Source: Oenococcus kitaharae DSM 17330 (GTDB taxonomy: Bacteria; Bacillota; Bacilli; Lactobacillales; Lactobacillaceae). Taken from it: DNA of 64,000 nt. Under the pieces are notes generated by a model. That model was not told where the DNA came from. It saw nothing but the letters and a program-made list of their open reading frames with translations, and made no database searches. Each line of letters starts with the position of its first letter. The stretch's first letter is position 1. This document shows, one piece after another, positions 1-9,700 of this stretch. The translations under genes and the position numbers were made by a program. The stretch is taken from positions 1,125,119 to 1,189,118 of the forward strand of contig NZ_CM001398.1 of assembly GCF_000241055.1 (NCBI RefSeq), written 5' to 3'.

Positions 1-137
1 TAGGCAACATCATATGGATCAATAGCCGTGGCGTAATTTTTGATTAATAATTGATGCGCTTTGAGCGGCGGCAGTTCCTTACTGCTTTCATAAAAAACAT
101 CCACATTGCCAAATTGATTAATTTCGATTACTTTCAT
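1..137 (-). CDS. Zinc-type alcohol dehydrogenase / quinone oxidoreductase family protein (N-terminal fragment)
   Basis: The first 45 codons of a minus-strand gene that runs off the left edge. The protein begins MKVIEINQFGNVDVF and reaches NYATAIDPYDVA, the N-terminal pattern of MDR-family NADPH:quinone reductases, where the A-I-D-P-x-D stretch lies near the active site. The start is an ATG at 137 preceded by a strong AGGAGG. It is divergent from the dehydrogenase at 255, and a near-perfect palindrome lies in the shared intergenic region. The substrate cannot be told from this fragment. Confidence 0.75.
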   Translation of the reverse strand, partial: MKVIEINQFGNVDVFYESSKELPPLKAHQLLIKNYATAIDPYDVA

Positions 138-167
138 GCCAAAACCTCCTGATATGATCATTCTGTT

Positions 168-189
168 TCCAACCATAATTATAGTTGGA
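168..189. promoter_or_regulatory. 22-bp near-perfect palindrome, putative operator in divergent promoter region
   Basis: TCCAACCATAATTATAGTTGGA reads the same on both strands except for one symmetrical mismatch pair. On the minus strand it contains TATAAT, a plausible -10 for the oxidoreductase at 1-137. A dimeric repressor binding here would block that promoter. No regulator gene is visible next to it. Confidence 0.45.
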
Positions 190-206
190 TCATTTTTAAG
201 TAAGCG

Positions 207-235
207 GTAACATTAATCACCATTTTCACTATAAT
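207..235 (+). promoter_or_regulatory. Promoter of the 2-hydroxyacid dehydrogenase gene
   Basis: GTAACA (207-212) and TATAAT (230-235) are separated by 17 nt. An AGGGG ribosome-binding site follows, 8 nt before the ATG at 255. Confidence 0.5.
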
Positions 236-254
236 TGAAAAAGGGGTTAAACTC

Positions 255-1169
255 ATGCGCAAAATTGGAATCATTGGAATGGGGCACGTTGGATCGACGC
301 TGGCTCACATTATCACTGACCGAGGACTTGTCGACGAGCTTGTCTTGTTGGACATTAACAAACTGCATTTGCAGGCAGAGCTGCTGGATTTTTTGGATGC
401 GCAATCTTTTCTTCCGTCGCATACAAAGATTATCGCTGGCGATTATGCAGATCTTGGCGACGCCGATATCGTTGTCAGCACTTTCGGAAATGTCCATTTG
501 ACCGCTCAAAGCAGTGATCGTTTCGCCGAGCTGGCTTTTAATCTGAAACAAATCAAATCCATGGCTGCCCAACTTCGTGCAGTCCATTTTCACGGTGTTT
601 TCTTAACCATTACAAATCCCGTCGATGTGATTACAGGCGTCTATCAAAGAGAACTCGGCCTGCCCAAAGAACAGGTATTTGGCAGCGGGACTTATCTGGA
701 TACATCGCGATTAAAGCGAGAAATCGGCCAGCGCTTTGATCTGGACCCGCGTTCAGTCACGGGCTTTGTCGTTGGCGAACATGGCGACTCTCAGTTTCCG
801 GCCTGGTCATCAATTCGGATCTTGGATAGGCCTATTCTAGAAATTGCCCAAGAACGCGGTATCGAAGTTAAGGATTTAGCGCTGGCAACAAAAAAAGATG
901 CTTTTCAAGTTGTTCAAGGCAAGGGCTATACAAATATTGCTGTTGCAAGCGCTGCTGCCAGTTTGATTGAGTCGGTGCTGACTGATAGCCATTATGAAGT
1001 GGTAGTGTCGCGTTACAATCAAAAATTCGGTATTTACATCTCTTTGCCGGCGATTATTGGCCGAAAAGGGATCGTCAGTGAGGTTTATCTGCCTTTAAAT
1101 CCTGAAGAGACGGCCAAATTAAAGCAGAGTGCCCAGTCGATTATTGAAGAGACAAAACTGTTTCAATGA
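255..1169 (+). CDS. L-2-hydroxyisocaproate dehydrogenase-like (L-lactate/malate dehydrogenase family)
   Basis: A 304-aa NAD-dependent 2-oxoacid reductase of the LDH/MDH superfamily. The N-terminal Rossmann motif GMGHVG is at residues 8-13 and the NAD-selecting Asp is D33. The substrate/catalytic set is D149, R152 and H176 (in GEHGDS). The sequences STFGN, FHGVFLTITNPVDVIT and LDPRSVTG resemble lactobacillar L-2-hydroxyisocaproate dehydrogenase more than true L-LDH. The likely role is reduction of branched-chain or aromatic 2-oxoacids from amino-acid breakdown, with NADH reoxidation. It has its own promoter and a standard Shine-Dalgarno. True L-LDH activity is possible but less likely. Confidence 0.8.
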   Translation: MRKIGIIGMGHVGSTLAHIITDRGLVDELVLLDINKLHLQAELLDFLDAQSFLPSHTKIIAGDYADLGDADIVVSTFGNVHLTAQSSDRFAELAFNLKQIKSMAAQLRAVHFHGVFLTITNPVDVITGVYQRELGLPKEQVFGSGTYLDTSRLKREIGQRFDLDPRSVTGFVVGEHGDSQFPAWSSIRILDRPILEIAQERGIEVKDLALATKKDAFQVVQGKGYTNIAVASAAASLIESVLTDSHYEVVVSRYNQKFGIYISLPAIIGRKGIVSEVYLPLNPEETAKLKQSAQSIIEETKLFQ

Positions 1170-1178
1170 ATTTTCTAA

Positions 1179-2357
<1,179 letters not shown>

Positions 2358-2393
2358 GGCAATTTTGCTAAAATTGTTATCTGGAGGAAATTT

Positions 2394-2777
2394 ATGTTCG
2401 AAAATTTGATCGTCTTGGCGGCAAGGTCAGGATTTTCATCTTGGCTGCCAATGATTCTTATCTATGCCGTCTTGATAGGTGGCATGTTCTGGTGGACTTC
2501 TCGTCGCCGCAAGCAGATGGCTCAGCGCCAAGAAGAGATGCACAATGGTCTCGTTAAGGGCGCGTCAGTTGTCACGATCGGTGGTCTTCACGGTATTGTG
2601 GATTCGGTTGATAATGATAAAAAAATTGTCACACTGGATGTTGAAGGCGTTTTCCTACCCTTTGATCTTCGTGCGATTGCTAAAATTGGACCTGTCGCAT
2701 CTTCGACTGATACAAAAATTACGGCTGATGTTAAAAAGCCTGATGAAGAAGATAAAGATACAGATAAAGAAAAGTAA
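2394..2777 (+). CDS. yajC: Sec translocase accessory subunit YajC
   Basis: A 127-aa single-pass membrane protein that associates with SecDF/SecYEG. An N-terminal hydrophobic helix (about residues 18-36) is followed by the family region with GLVKGASVVTIGGLHGIV, then a highly charged, Lys/Asp/Glu-rich C-terminal tail. It starts at an ATG behind CTGGAGGAAA, 36 nt after tgt, so the two are probably cotranscribed. A rho-independent terminator follows its stop. Confidence 0.93.
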   Translation: MFENLIVLAARSGFSSWLPMILIYAVLIGGMFWWTSRRRKQMAQRQEEMHNGLVKGASVVTIGGLHGIVDSVDNDKKIVTLDVEGVFLPFDLRAIAKIGPVASSTDTKITADVKKPDEEDKDTDKEK

Positions 2778-2779
2778 CC

Positions 2780-2804
2780 AGCTGACGTTTAGTCAGCTTT
2801 TTTT
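2780..2804 (+). terminator. Terminator after yajC
   Basis: AGCTGAC / GTCAGCT stem of 7 bp with a GTTTA loop, followed by a T run. Confidence 0.85.
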
Positions 2805-2816
2805 GAGGAGACAATC

Positions 2817-3509
2817 ATGAAAATTACTTATTTTGGACAGAATGCTTTTCAAATCAAAAGTGGGCAGACGACGATTCTGATTGACCCTTTTCTGACTGGT
2901 AATAAACACACACATGTGGATCCCAACAGTCTTAATCCAGATTATATTTTGTTGACTCACACGCATGGCGACCATGTTGGTGATGCTTTTGATATTGCAC
3001 GTCGGACTGGCGCTTTGATCATCACTCAGACTGATTTCGCTGATTATATTAACAATACTCTGCCCGAAGCCAAAGGCTGTCACGCTGAGAGTGTTAATTT
3101 TGGCGGTACTTATACCGGCCGGGATTTTACAATGAAAATGTATCCGGCTTGGCATACCGATGCGCGCTTGGTCAAAGGCTTGCTAGTTCCTTTAGGGACG
3201 GCCTGCGGCATGGCACTGACGATTGAAGATAAATTGATTTATAACACAGGCGACACAGCCTTGTTTTCCGATTTGAAATTAGTCGCTAGAAAACGGCCTG
3301 TTGATCTGGCTATGATCTGCATTGGTGGTCATTTTACAATGGACGCTGATGATGCCGTCGTGGCAGCTGAATTTTTGCAGGCCAAACACGTCATTCCGAC
3401 ACATTACAATACTTTTCCGGCTATCCAGGCCGATCCGCAGAAGTTTATCGACAATTTGCCAGCAGGAAGCGGTCTATTGCCTGCATTTGATGAGGAATTT
3501 GTCTTCTAA
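2817..3509 (+). CDS. Metal-dependent hydrolase, UPF0173 (metallo-beta-lactamase fold)
   Basis: A 230-aa protein of the MBL-fold UPF0173 family (YtkL-like). The metal motif HxHxDH appears as THTHGDHVGD, with later ligands in AWHTDARL, YNTGDT and IPTHYNTFP. The length is normal for the family. The substrate is unknown; members are often near nrnA-type genes, as here. The start is an ATG behind GAGGAGACAATC. Confidence 0.88.
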   Translation: MKITYFGQNAFQIKSGQTTILIDPFLTGNKHTHVDPNSLNPDYILLTHTHGDHVGDAFDIARRTGALIITQTDFADYINNTLPEAKGCHAESVNFGGTYTGRDFTMKMYPAWHTDARLVKGLLVPLGTACGMALTIEDKLIYNTGDTALFSDLKLVARKRPVDLAMICIGGHFTMDADDAVVAAEFLQAKHVIPTHYNTFPAIQADPQKFIDNLPAGSGLLPAFDEEFVF

Positions 3510-3515
3510 TTCAGA

Positions 3516-3521
3516 TAGACT
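3516..3521 (+). promoter_or_regulatory. -10-like box of nrnA, 6 nt from the start codon
   Basis: TAGACT ends 6 nt before the ATG at 3528, with no Shine-Dalgarno. The gene could also be read through from the upstream gene 18 nt away. Confidence 0.35.
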
Positions 3522-3527
3522 AGAGAC

Positions 3528-4475
3528 ATGGACTTTCAAGAGCAAGTATTAAAACAAGTAGAAAAATATCAAACCATTATTATTCACCGCCATCAGCGGC
3601 CTGATCCTGATGCTGTTGGTTCTCAATTAGGTTTAAAAGCCGGGCTCCAAGCGGCTTTTCCTGAAAAAAATATTTATGCCGTCGGTAAAGAGATCACAGG
3701 TCTGAGCTGGGTCGGACAAATGGACAAAATTGCCGATTCAGTTTACGAAAACGCCCTCGTGATTGTGATTGATACAGCCAACCGTGATCGCATTGATGAT
3801 GATCGTTATAAAAAAGCTGATTATCTGATCAAGATTGACCACCATCCCAACGATGAGCCTTTTGGCGATTTGATGTGGGTCGAGCCGGAACGTTCTTCAA
3901 GTTCAGAAATGGTGGTTTATTTGCTGGATGGCAATGCACCACTCTCACTGACAGAAGAGGCGGCACGTTTTCTCTACATTGGCATTACGGGTGATACTGG
4001 GCGCTTTATGTATGCTTCGACACCAGAGACTTTTATTGCTGTCAGCAAGTTGTATCACTTTCATAATGATTATTCAGCGATTAACCGGCAGATGTCTTCA
4101 ATCAGTTTGGTACAGGCACGCTTCTCCGGTAAAGTTTATAACGACATGAAGGTAGAAGACCAGGTTGGATGGATCACTTTGTCGCGAGCCGAGATCGAAG
4201 CCGGGCATTTAGGCAGCGAAGGCAGTAATTTTATTGTTGGCATGTTTGGCTCGATTAAAGAAGTGCTTGTTTGGGCCAATTTCATTGAAAACGATGATGG
4301 CACTTACCGTGTTCGTCTACGCTCAAAGGGGCCGAACGTCAATGAAATTGCTAAACTGCACAATGGTGGCGGCCATGATATGGCTAGCGGTGCCAAAGCT
4401 AAAGACTTAAAAGAAATTGACCAGATTGTTTCCGAACTTAAAAAAGCTGCCGCTGATTTCAAAATTTTGGCTTGA
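3528..4475 (+). CDS. nrnA: DHH-family phosphoesterase, NrnA-like (nanoRNase / pAp phosphatase)
   Basis: A 315-aa bifunctional oligoribonuclease/3'-phosphoadenosine-5'-phosphate phosphatase candidate. The DHH domain shows RPDPDAVGSQ, VIDTANRDR and KIDHHPND (the DHH motif). The DHHA1 domain ends with GGGHDMASGA, the substrate-binding glycine/histidine motif. In Firmicutes NrnA replaces Orn in degrading 2-5-nt RNAs. It has no ribosome-binding site, only a -10-like box close to the start. Confidence 0.87.
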   Translation: MDFQEQVLKQVEKYQTIIIHRHQRPDPDAVGSQLGLKAGLQAAFPEKNIYAVGKEITGLSWVGQMDKIADSVYENALVIVIDTANRDRIDDDRYKKADYLIKIDHHPNDEPFGDLMWVEPERSSSSEMVVYLLDGNAPLSLTEEAARFLYIGITGDTGRFMYASTPETFIAVSKLYHFHNDYSAINRQMSSISLVQARFSGKVYNDMKVEDQVGWITLSRAEIEAGHLGSEGSNFIVGMFGSIKEVLVWANFIENDDGTYRVRLRSKGPNVNEIAKLHNGGGHDMASGAKAKDLKEIDQIVSELKKAAADFKILA

Positions 4476-4614
4476 TTTTTTATGATCACTGATAATTTAT
4501 TCTGAAACTGTTAGACTTATGAGTGCTGGTCTGAAAAGACTAAACGCTTTTACATCATTTAGTAATTTTAAATAGCGATCAGAAATGCGGATTTTTTCGC
4601 AGTAAATAAAGTTA

Positions 4615-5985
4615 ATGACAAATCAATTTGGACAATTCAATTTAAAAAAAGAAATCGTCGCGGCAATTGACGGTATTTCTTTTATAAAACCAACTAAGGT
4701 ACAGCAGCGTTTAATTCCTTCTATTTTAGCTGGCCGTGATGTCGTTGGACAATCGCAGACAGGGTCGGGTAAGACACATGCTTTTTTGCTACCGATTTTT
4801 AATGCTTTGGATCCAGCGCTGGATGAAGTACAAGCTGTGATTACATCGCCTTCGCGTGAACTGGCTGAACAATTATATGAGGCATTTCGTGCTTTTCAAA
4901 AAGCTCTGGCAAAACTTGATCCGCGATTCGATGCTTTACGAATTGTGGATTACGTTGGCGGCAGCGACCGTGTCAAACAGACACATCAATTGGAAAAAAA
5001 GCAGCCGCAGGTTGTCATTGGCACACCGGGCCGTTTAAAAGATTTTTTGAGCCAGAATTTGCTTTTAGTGAATCATAATCGTTTTTTCGTTGTTGATGAA
5101 GCTGATATGGCTTTGGATATGGGCTTTTTGGGGGACGTTAATACAATCGCCAGTGCGATGCCAGCGGATTTGCAAATGCTGGTCTTTTCAGCGACAATCC
5201 CTGATAAGCTCACGCCTTTCTTAAGAAAGTACATGAAAGAACCGATAATCGAAGAGATTCCAGTTTCGACAGTTGTCAGCGATACAGTCGAGAACTTACT
5301 GCTGGCTACTAAATCAAAGGACAAAAATGAGGTTATTTATGACTTGCTGACACGCGGCGAGACATATCTGACAATTGTGTTTGCTAATACCAAGGAGCGT
5401 GTTCGTGAATTGGCCAAGTTTTTAGAAGCACAAGGATTAAAAGTAGCTGAAATCCGTGGCAATATTGAACCGCGTGAACGTCGTCGTGTTATGCGGCGAG
5501 TCAAAAATCAGGAATTTCAATATGTTGTTGCGACTGATTTAGCAGCTCGCGGCTTAGATATTCAAGGCGTCTCAGAAGTTATTAATGATGATATTCCAAC
5601 CGATTTGGAATTTTTCATTCATCGTGTTGGGCGTACCGGTCGTAATGGTATGTCTGGAACTGCAATTACCTTGTATGGGCCAGACGAAGAGAGCAAAGTG
5701 GCTGAACTTGAAAAATTGGGAATTCATTTTCAAGCCAAGCAGCTGAAGAATCACGAACTTGTCGATGCCAAAGATCGGAATCGCCGTCACGTACGTCGTC
5801 TAACCCCCAAAAAGTTGGATCCTGAGATGATCGGATTGGTTAAGAAGAAAAAGGCGCACGTGAAGCCTGGTTATCGTCACCAAATTAAGGGCGCAATTAA
5901 ATTTAAACAATTAAAAGATAAAAAAGTCAGTCAGCGCACAGCAGCACGTATTTCACGCAAAGAGCGCCGTTCTGAATCAAGATAA
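4615..5985 (+). CDS. cshB: DEAD-box RNA helicase, CshB-like
   Basis: A 456-aa ATP-dependent RNA helicase with the full motif set: Q-motif region PTKVQQRLIP, Walker A SQTGSGKT, PSRELAEQ, TPGRL, DEAD in VVDEADMAL, SAT, ARGLDIQ and HRVGRTGR. The C-terminal tail (about 390-456) is rich in Lys and Arg, typical of cold-shock helicases that bind rRNA. SQTGSGKTHAFLLP favours CshB over CshA. No clear Shine-Dalgarno precedes the ATG. A bidirectional terminator separates it from rpsT. Confidence 0.9.
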   Translation: MTNQFGQFNLKKEIVAAIDGISFIKPTKVQQRLIPSILAGRDVVGQSQTGSGKTHAFLLPIFNALDPALDEVQAVITSPSRELAEQLYEAFRAFQKALAKLDPRFDALRIVDYVGGSDRVKQTHQLEKKQPQVVIGTPGRLKDFLSQNLLLVNHNRFFVVDEADMALDMGFLGDVNTIASAMPADLQMLVFSATIPDKLTPFLRKYMKEPIIEEIPVSTVVSDTVENLLLATKSKDKNEVIYDLLTRGETYLTIVFANTKERVRELAKFLEAQGLKVAEIRGNIEPRERRRVMRRVKNQEFQYVVATDLAARGLDIQGVSEVINDDIPTDLEFFIHRVGRTGRNGMSGTAITLYGPDEESKVAELEKLGIHFQAKQLKNHELVDAKDRNRRHVRRLTPKKLDPEMIGLVKKKKAHVKPGYRHQIKGAIKFKQLKDKKVSQRTAARISRKERRSESR

Positions 5986-5987
5986 AA

Positions 5988-6020
5988 TAAAAACCCGGCC
6001 TGTATAAGATCGGGTTTTTA
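5988..6020. terminator. Bidirectional terminator between cshB and rpsT
   Basis: AAAACCCG / CGGGTTTT stem with a 17-nt loop. A on one side and T on the other serve both convergent genes. Confidence 0.75.
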
Positions 6021-6037
6021 TTTATGCTTGAACAGCT

Positions 6038-6304
6038 TTACTTACTGCTAGCAGACTTGAGCAATTTGTACAAGCGAGCCTTATCACGAGCTGCTTTGTT
6101 CTTTTTGATCAAGCTTTTGCTTTCAGCTTTGTCGATTGCTGCACTGGTCTTGCTGTACAAACTTTCCAGATTGTCAGCACCAGCAGCAACGGCTTTTTCA
6201 AAGTTTTTGACGGCAGTCCGATAAGCACTGATTTGTGGGATACGGACGGCACGTTCTACTTTGGTCAAGCGCTCGCGCTGAATTGAAGATTCAATAATTG
6301 GCAT
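6038..6304 (-). CDS. rpsT: 30S ribosomal protein S20
   Basis: An 88-aa basic primary 16S rRNA-binding protein of the small subunit. MPIIESSIQRERLTKVERA is the usual S20 start, and the C-terminus has KNKAARDKARLYKLL. Length is normal. It has a strong AGGAGG 6 nt before the ATG, in contrast to many genes of this window. It lies 18 nt downstream of rpsO on the same strand and is probably cotranscribed. Confidence 0.95.
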   Translation of the reverse strand: MPIIESSIQRERLTKVERAVRIPQISAYRTAVKNFEKAVAAGADNLESLYSKTSAAIDKAESKSLIKKNKAARDKARLYKLLKSASSK

Positions 6305-6322
6305 TTTTTCCTCCTAAAAATA

Positions 6323-6592
6323 TTAACGACGAAGTCCGAGCTTCGAAATAAGTTCACGATAACGAGCGACATCATTTGTGCGCAAGTAACGCAGCAAATT
6401 ACGACGATGTCCGATTTTCTTCATGAGACCACGCTGTGAAGAAAAATCGTGCTTGTTAGCGCTCATGTGGTTATTCAGTTCGTTAATGTCAGCAGTCAAA
6501 ACAGCCACTTGAACTTCTATAGAACCGGTATCACCCTCGCTGCGGGCATATTCTTTAATGATCTGGTTCTTTGCTTCTTGAGTTAAAGCCAT
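6323..6592 (-). CDS. rpsO: 30S ribosomal protein S15
   Basis: An 89-aa protein that binds the 16S rRNA central domain and bridges to 23S rRNA. It has the classic sequence with [39 protein letters not shown] and [11 protein letters not shown]. The start is an ATG behind GAGGAGG. Two inverted repeats in the leader suggest autoregulation by S15, known in several bacteria with different RNA structures. Confidence 0.96.
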   Translation of the reverse strand: MALTQEAKNQIIKEYARSEGDTGSIEVQVAVLTADINELNNHMSANKHDFSSQRGLMKKIGHRRNLLRYLRTNDVARYRELISKLGLRR

Positions 6593-6622
6593 GTCTACCT
6601 CCTCAATATTTCCGATTACCGG

Positions 6623-6681
6623 GTTGTTCGTAAGGGTAAGTCCGCGAACAACTAAGCAAAGGGATCGCTGTCCTGTATAAG
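6623..6681 (-). promoter_or_regulatory. Possible S15 autoregulatory leader of rpsO
   Basis: The minus-strand leader has two stem-loops. GCTGTC pairs with GACAGC around 6668-6681, and GTTGTTCG (minus-strand sense) pairs with CGAACAAC between 6645-6652 and 6623-6630. The second lies about 30 nt upstream of the start codon. The assignment to S15 regulation is inference from position. Confidence 0.4.
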
Positions 6682-6820
6682 ACAGCTCCTACATTGTATC
6701 AAAAGATGAAAGATTTTACATCCTTGGTCAAGTCCTGTAAAATGAATTTAACGAAACTCTCTTGGACTAACGGCTAACGCGTCCGGAAAACAGATTCGCA
6801 ATTAAATATTGAGGTTATTA

Positions 6821-8719
6821 ATGGTAAATACTAGTTTAAGTATCATTCCCTTCGGCGGTGTCCGTGAAAACGGAAAGAATATGTATGCCGTGACCGTGAA
6901 TGACGAAATTTATATTTTGGATGCTGGATTAAAGTATCCTGAAACAGATCTTTTAGGGGTTGATGTTGTCGTCCCTGATTTTAATTATCTGATTGATCAT
7001 GCTGATCAAGTTGTTGGTGTCTTTTTGACACATGGCCATGCTGATTCGATTGGTGCGCTGCCATACCTATTGGAAGCATTGCGTGTACCGGTCTTTGGTA
7101 CGGAATTTACTTTAGCTTTGGCCAAAGAGCAGGTAGCAAAACGGCCTTCTTTGTCCGATTTTAATGATTATAATGTCATCACGCCAGATTCAGTTGTTGA
7201 ATTTGGTAAGACAAAAGTGTCCTTTTTCAGCACAACACATTCAATTCCGGAGTCTGTCGGGATTGTCTTGGAGACTGAGTACGGCCAGGTTGTCTACACT
7301 GGCGACTTTAAGTTTGATAATACGGCACAAGTTCCTTATAAAACCGATTATGCCCGTTTGACACAAATCGGCCAGCGTGGCGTGCTGGCACTCTTAGCTG
7401 ATAGCAATGGTGTTGAATTACCAGGCGAGTCTGCAAATGAGTCTGCCATCGACGAATTTGTTTTCCAGACATTTCGTGAAAATGCCGATCGCCGGATTAT
7501 TGTTGCGACGGTTGCTTCTAATGTCCAGAGGATTCAAGAAGTGATCAATGCTTCTTTTCAGACAGGACGTAAAATCGCTATTTCTGGCAATGACTTAGAA
7601 CAAGTTGTCAAGACAGCTTTGGATTCTAAACGTCTGCAGCTGCCAACCAGCTACAATAAATTGTTTACAAACATCAAGAATTTGAAGTCGGTTGAACCGA
7701 ACAAATTAGTTATCTTAGAGACGGGGAAGATGGGTGAACCAGTTCGTGACCTGTGGCGGATGGCCAATGGTGATGATCGTTACGTTTCCTTTAACGACAA
7801 GGATCTGATCTTTATTGCGACGACACCGTCTGTTGCCAGCGAATCAATTATGGCCAAGACGCGCGATATGATTTTCCGTCGTGGTGCCAACGTGATTTCA
7901 ATTAAGGATCATGTTCATTCATCTGGGCATGCTAGTCAAAACGATCTTCAGTTTATGCTGAACTTTATGAAGCCGACTTATTTCTTCCCAGTTTCCGGTG
8001 AATATCGTGTTTTCTCAGTTGCTGATTTTCTGGCTCAGGAAGTTGGTATCAAAAAAGAAAATATCTTCCTTTCAATGAAAGGGGATCAGTATAAATTAAA
8101 TCCAGAGACCAAGCAGTTCAAGCTCGAGGATTCCTTTGAAGTCGACGACACGATGATTGATGGCTCTGGCAACACTGATGTCGGAAATATTGTCCTTCGT
8201 GATCGCAAGATGTTGTCTGAAGACGGCGTAGTCATTGCAGCCGCAACAATTGACCGTAAGAAGAAAAAGGTGGTTGCAGCGCCAAGAATTACGACTCGCG
8301 GCTTTATCTTTGTTAAGACTAATCGTGATTTGATTCATGATTCCGCTAAAGCAATGGTGGACCAGATCGAGTTGTATTTGGCCAACAGTGAAGACTTTGA
8401 CTGGAACGATCTAAAATCAGGCGTTAAAGAAGCCCTATCTAAGTTCTTCTATGAAAAGACCAAGCGCCGTCCGGTTGTGATGCCTGTTGTGATGGAAGTT
8501 AATCAGAACCGTCGCCCTAACAATAAAAAGAAGGGCGATAACGCTAGTGCCAAAAAAGAAGCAGCCGAAGATACCAAGAAACCCGCTGGCAGCAAGAATC
8601 GCAAGCCGCGTCAACGTGTCAAGTCGACACCACGTTCCATTCGTCCTAAGAAGGAGACGATGGAGAAAATTAACGCACAATTAGCCGAAAGGAAACAATT
8701 AGAAGAAAATAATGTCTGA
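6821..8719 (+). CDS. rnjB: Ribonuclease J2-like (RnjB)
   Basis: A 632-aa metallo-beta-lactamase/beta-CASP ribonuclease. LSIIPFGGVRENGKNMY and the position next to rpsO fit RNase J2 of Firmicutes. The first metal motif reads HGHADS (residues 71-76) rather than HxHxDH, so the last histidine is Ser. The paralogue at 40837 keeps HGHEDH. J2 proteins are known to be weak nucleases that complex with J1. The tail after about residue 560 is very Lys/Arg-rich and longer than usual. ATG 6821 is chosen because GAGG precedes it by 6 nt; an in-frame TTG lies 12 nt upstream. Confidence 0.9.
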   Translation: MVNTSLSIIPFGGVRENGKNMYAVTVNDEIYILDAGLKYPETDLLGVDVVVPDFNYLIDHADQVVGVFLTHGHADSIGALPYLLEALRVPVFGTEFTLALAKEQVAKRPSLSDFNDYNVITPDSVVEFGKTKVSFFSTTHSIPESVGIVLETEYGQVVYTGDFKFDNTAQVPYKTDYARLTQIGQRGVLALLADSNGVELPGESANESAIDEFVFQTFRENADRRIIVATVASNVQRIQEVINASFQTGRKIAISGNDLEQVVKTALDSKRLQLPTSYNKLFTNIKNLKSVEPNKLVILETGKMGEPVRDLWRMANGDDRYVSFNDKDLIFIATTPSVASESIMAKTRDMIFRRGANVISIKDHVHSSGHASQNDLQFMLNFMKPTYFFPVSGEYRVFSVADFLAQEVGIKKENIFLSMKGDQYKLNPETKQFKLEDSFEVDDTMIDGSGNTDVGNIVLRDRKMLSEDGVVIAAATIDRKKKKVVAAPRITTRGFIFVKTNRDLIHDSAKAMVDQIELYLANSEDFDWNDLKSGVKEALSKFFYEKTKRRPVVMPVVMEVNQNRRPNNKKKGDNASAKKEAAEDTKKPAGSKNRKPRQRVKSTPRSIRPKKETMEKINAQLAERKQLEENNV

Positions 8720-9671
8720 AAACCCTCAAAAACTGAGTTTTGATCAATTGGTTCAGCAGGGGCAGCTAGAATTTGACCACCAAAATTTCCATCAAGCTGC
8801 CTCTTTTTTTGAGATGGCCTACAACCAAAAGCAGGAAATCGACTTGAACCGTATTTTGGTTGGTACTTTATATGAAGACCAGCAGTTTAGCTTGGCTAAT
8901 GTTTATCTGCAGGATTTTTTGGATGATTATTTGAACACAGAGCGTTTATTCAAGCTGGCTATTAACGTTCTTTTAAAGAATCAAAACTTTATTTATGCAC
9001 GGGAAATGGCGGGTTTTGCTGACCCGATTTGGGCTGCGGCAGCCATAGAGCAGATCGAAAACGAAGAAAGACTTATTCGTACTCAAATGGCGGTGACGCA
9101 AAAAGAACTGGCACAGTCCTTTTATCACTTGTCGGATGGCGATTTTGCCAAACAGCGTCAACGTTTTGAAAGTTCGTTCAAATTACCTTTGCATGAGTGG
9201 TGGAGCGGCAGTAAGTTTTTGTTGTTGGATCCTTACATCAATCCCTTAATCCGATCTAGTCTGATAGAGACAGCACAAAAGCTGCAGATTGACGAAAAGG
9301 TGGACTTTTATTGGATTGATCATAAAATTTATCAGGTAAATCCCAGCAAAATCAAGCCGCTATTGGCATTGCCCGAATACACTAAACTCAAGAAACGTTT
9401 GGATGAGGAACTAGGTGCGGATGATCCAATTGCTAACGACATGCTGACTTCAAATCTCAGAATGCAGACGAGTTTGTTGTATCCCAAAATTTCCGCAGGT
9501 ATTTTTGAAGGGAACTATTGGATCGATGAGATGATCAATCAATATCAGGGTGCCGATCGTCTGTCCCGCATGTCGGATAGTCAGCGCAGAATTTTTGATC
9601 AAGTTGAAAAAACCATTGATGAAATTGTCCGCAGTGAACATGCAGCGGATGATCATGCACCAAAAAGGTAA
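8712..9671 (+). CDS. Tetratricopeptide-repeat protein, downstream of RNase J2
   Basis: A 319-aa soluble protein that overlaps the end of rnjB by 8 nt, so the two are probably translationally coupled. Residues 10-100 form helical TPR-like repeats (FDQLVQQGQLEFDHQNFHQAASFFEMAY region). The rest is helical with no catalytic motif I recognise. TPR proteins of this type often sit in translation or RNA-decay operons in lactic acid bacteria; the function is unknown. Confidence 0.75.
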   Translation: MSENPQKLSFDQLVQQGQLEFDHQNFHQAASFFEMAYNQKQEIDLNRILVGTLYEDQQFSLANVYLQDFLDDYLNTERLFKLAINVLLKNQNFIYAREMAGFADPIWAAAAIEQIENEERLIRTQMAVTQKELAQSFYHLSDGDFAKQRQRFESSFKLPLHEWWSGSKFLLLDPYINPLIRSSLIETAQKLQIDEKVDFYWIDHKIYQVNPSKIKPLLALPEYTKLKKRLDEELGADDPIANDMLTSNLRMQTSLLYPKISAGIFEGNYWIDEMINQYQGADRLSRMSDSQRRIFDQVEKTIDEIVRSEHAADDHAPKR

Positions 9672-9674
9672 ATG

Positions 9675-9683
9675 TGGTATTAT
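9675..9683 (+). promoter_or_regulatory. Extended -10 promoter of the infC operon
   Basis: TGGTATTAT fits TGnTATnnT, about 10 nt after the stop of the TPR gene. No good -35 is visible, as allowed for extended -10 promoters. Transcription would start near 9690, just upstream of the attenuator. Confidence 0.45.
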
Positions 9684-9700
9684 AGTAGGGTTGAATTAAG

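Noticed and set aside
4500-4614. Structured cold-shock leader upstream of cshB
   Set aside because: Only a 4-bp TGCG/CGCA stem and A/T-rich DNA; too weak to call.
6809-6820. Earlier TTG start for rnjB
   Set aside because: It would place the only ribosome-binding site (GAGG) inside the coding region; ATG 6821 is correctly spaced.
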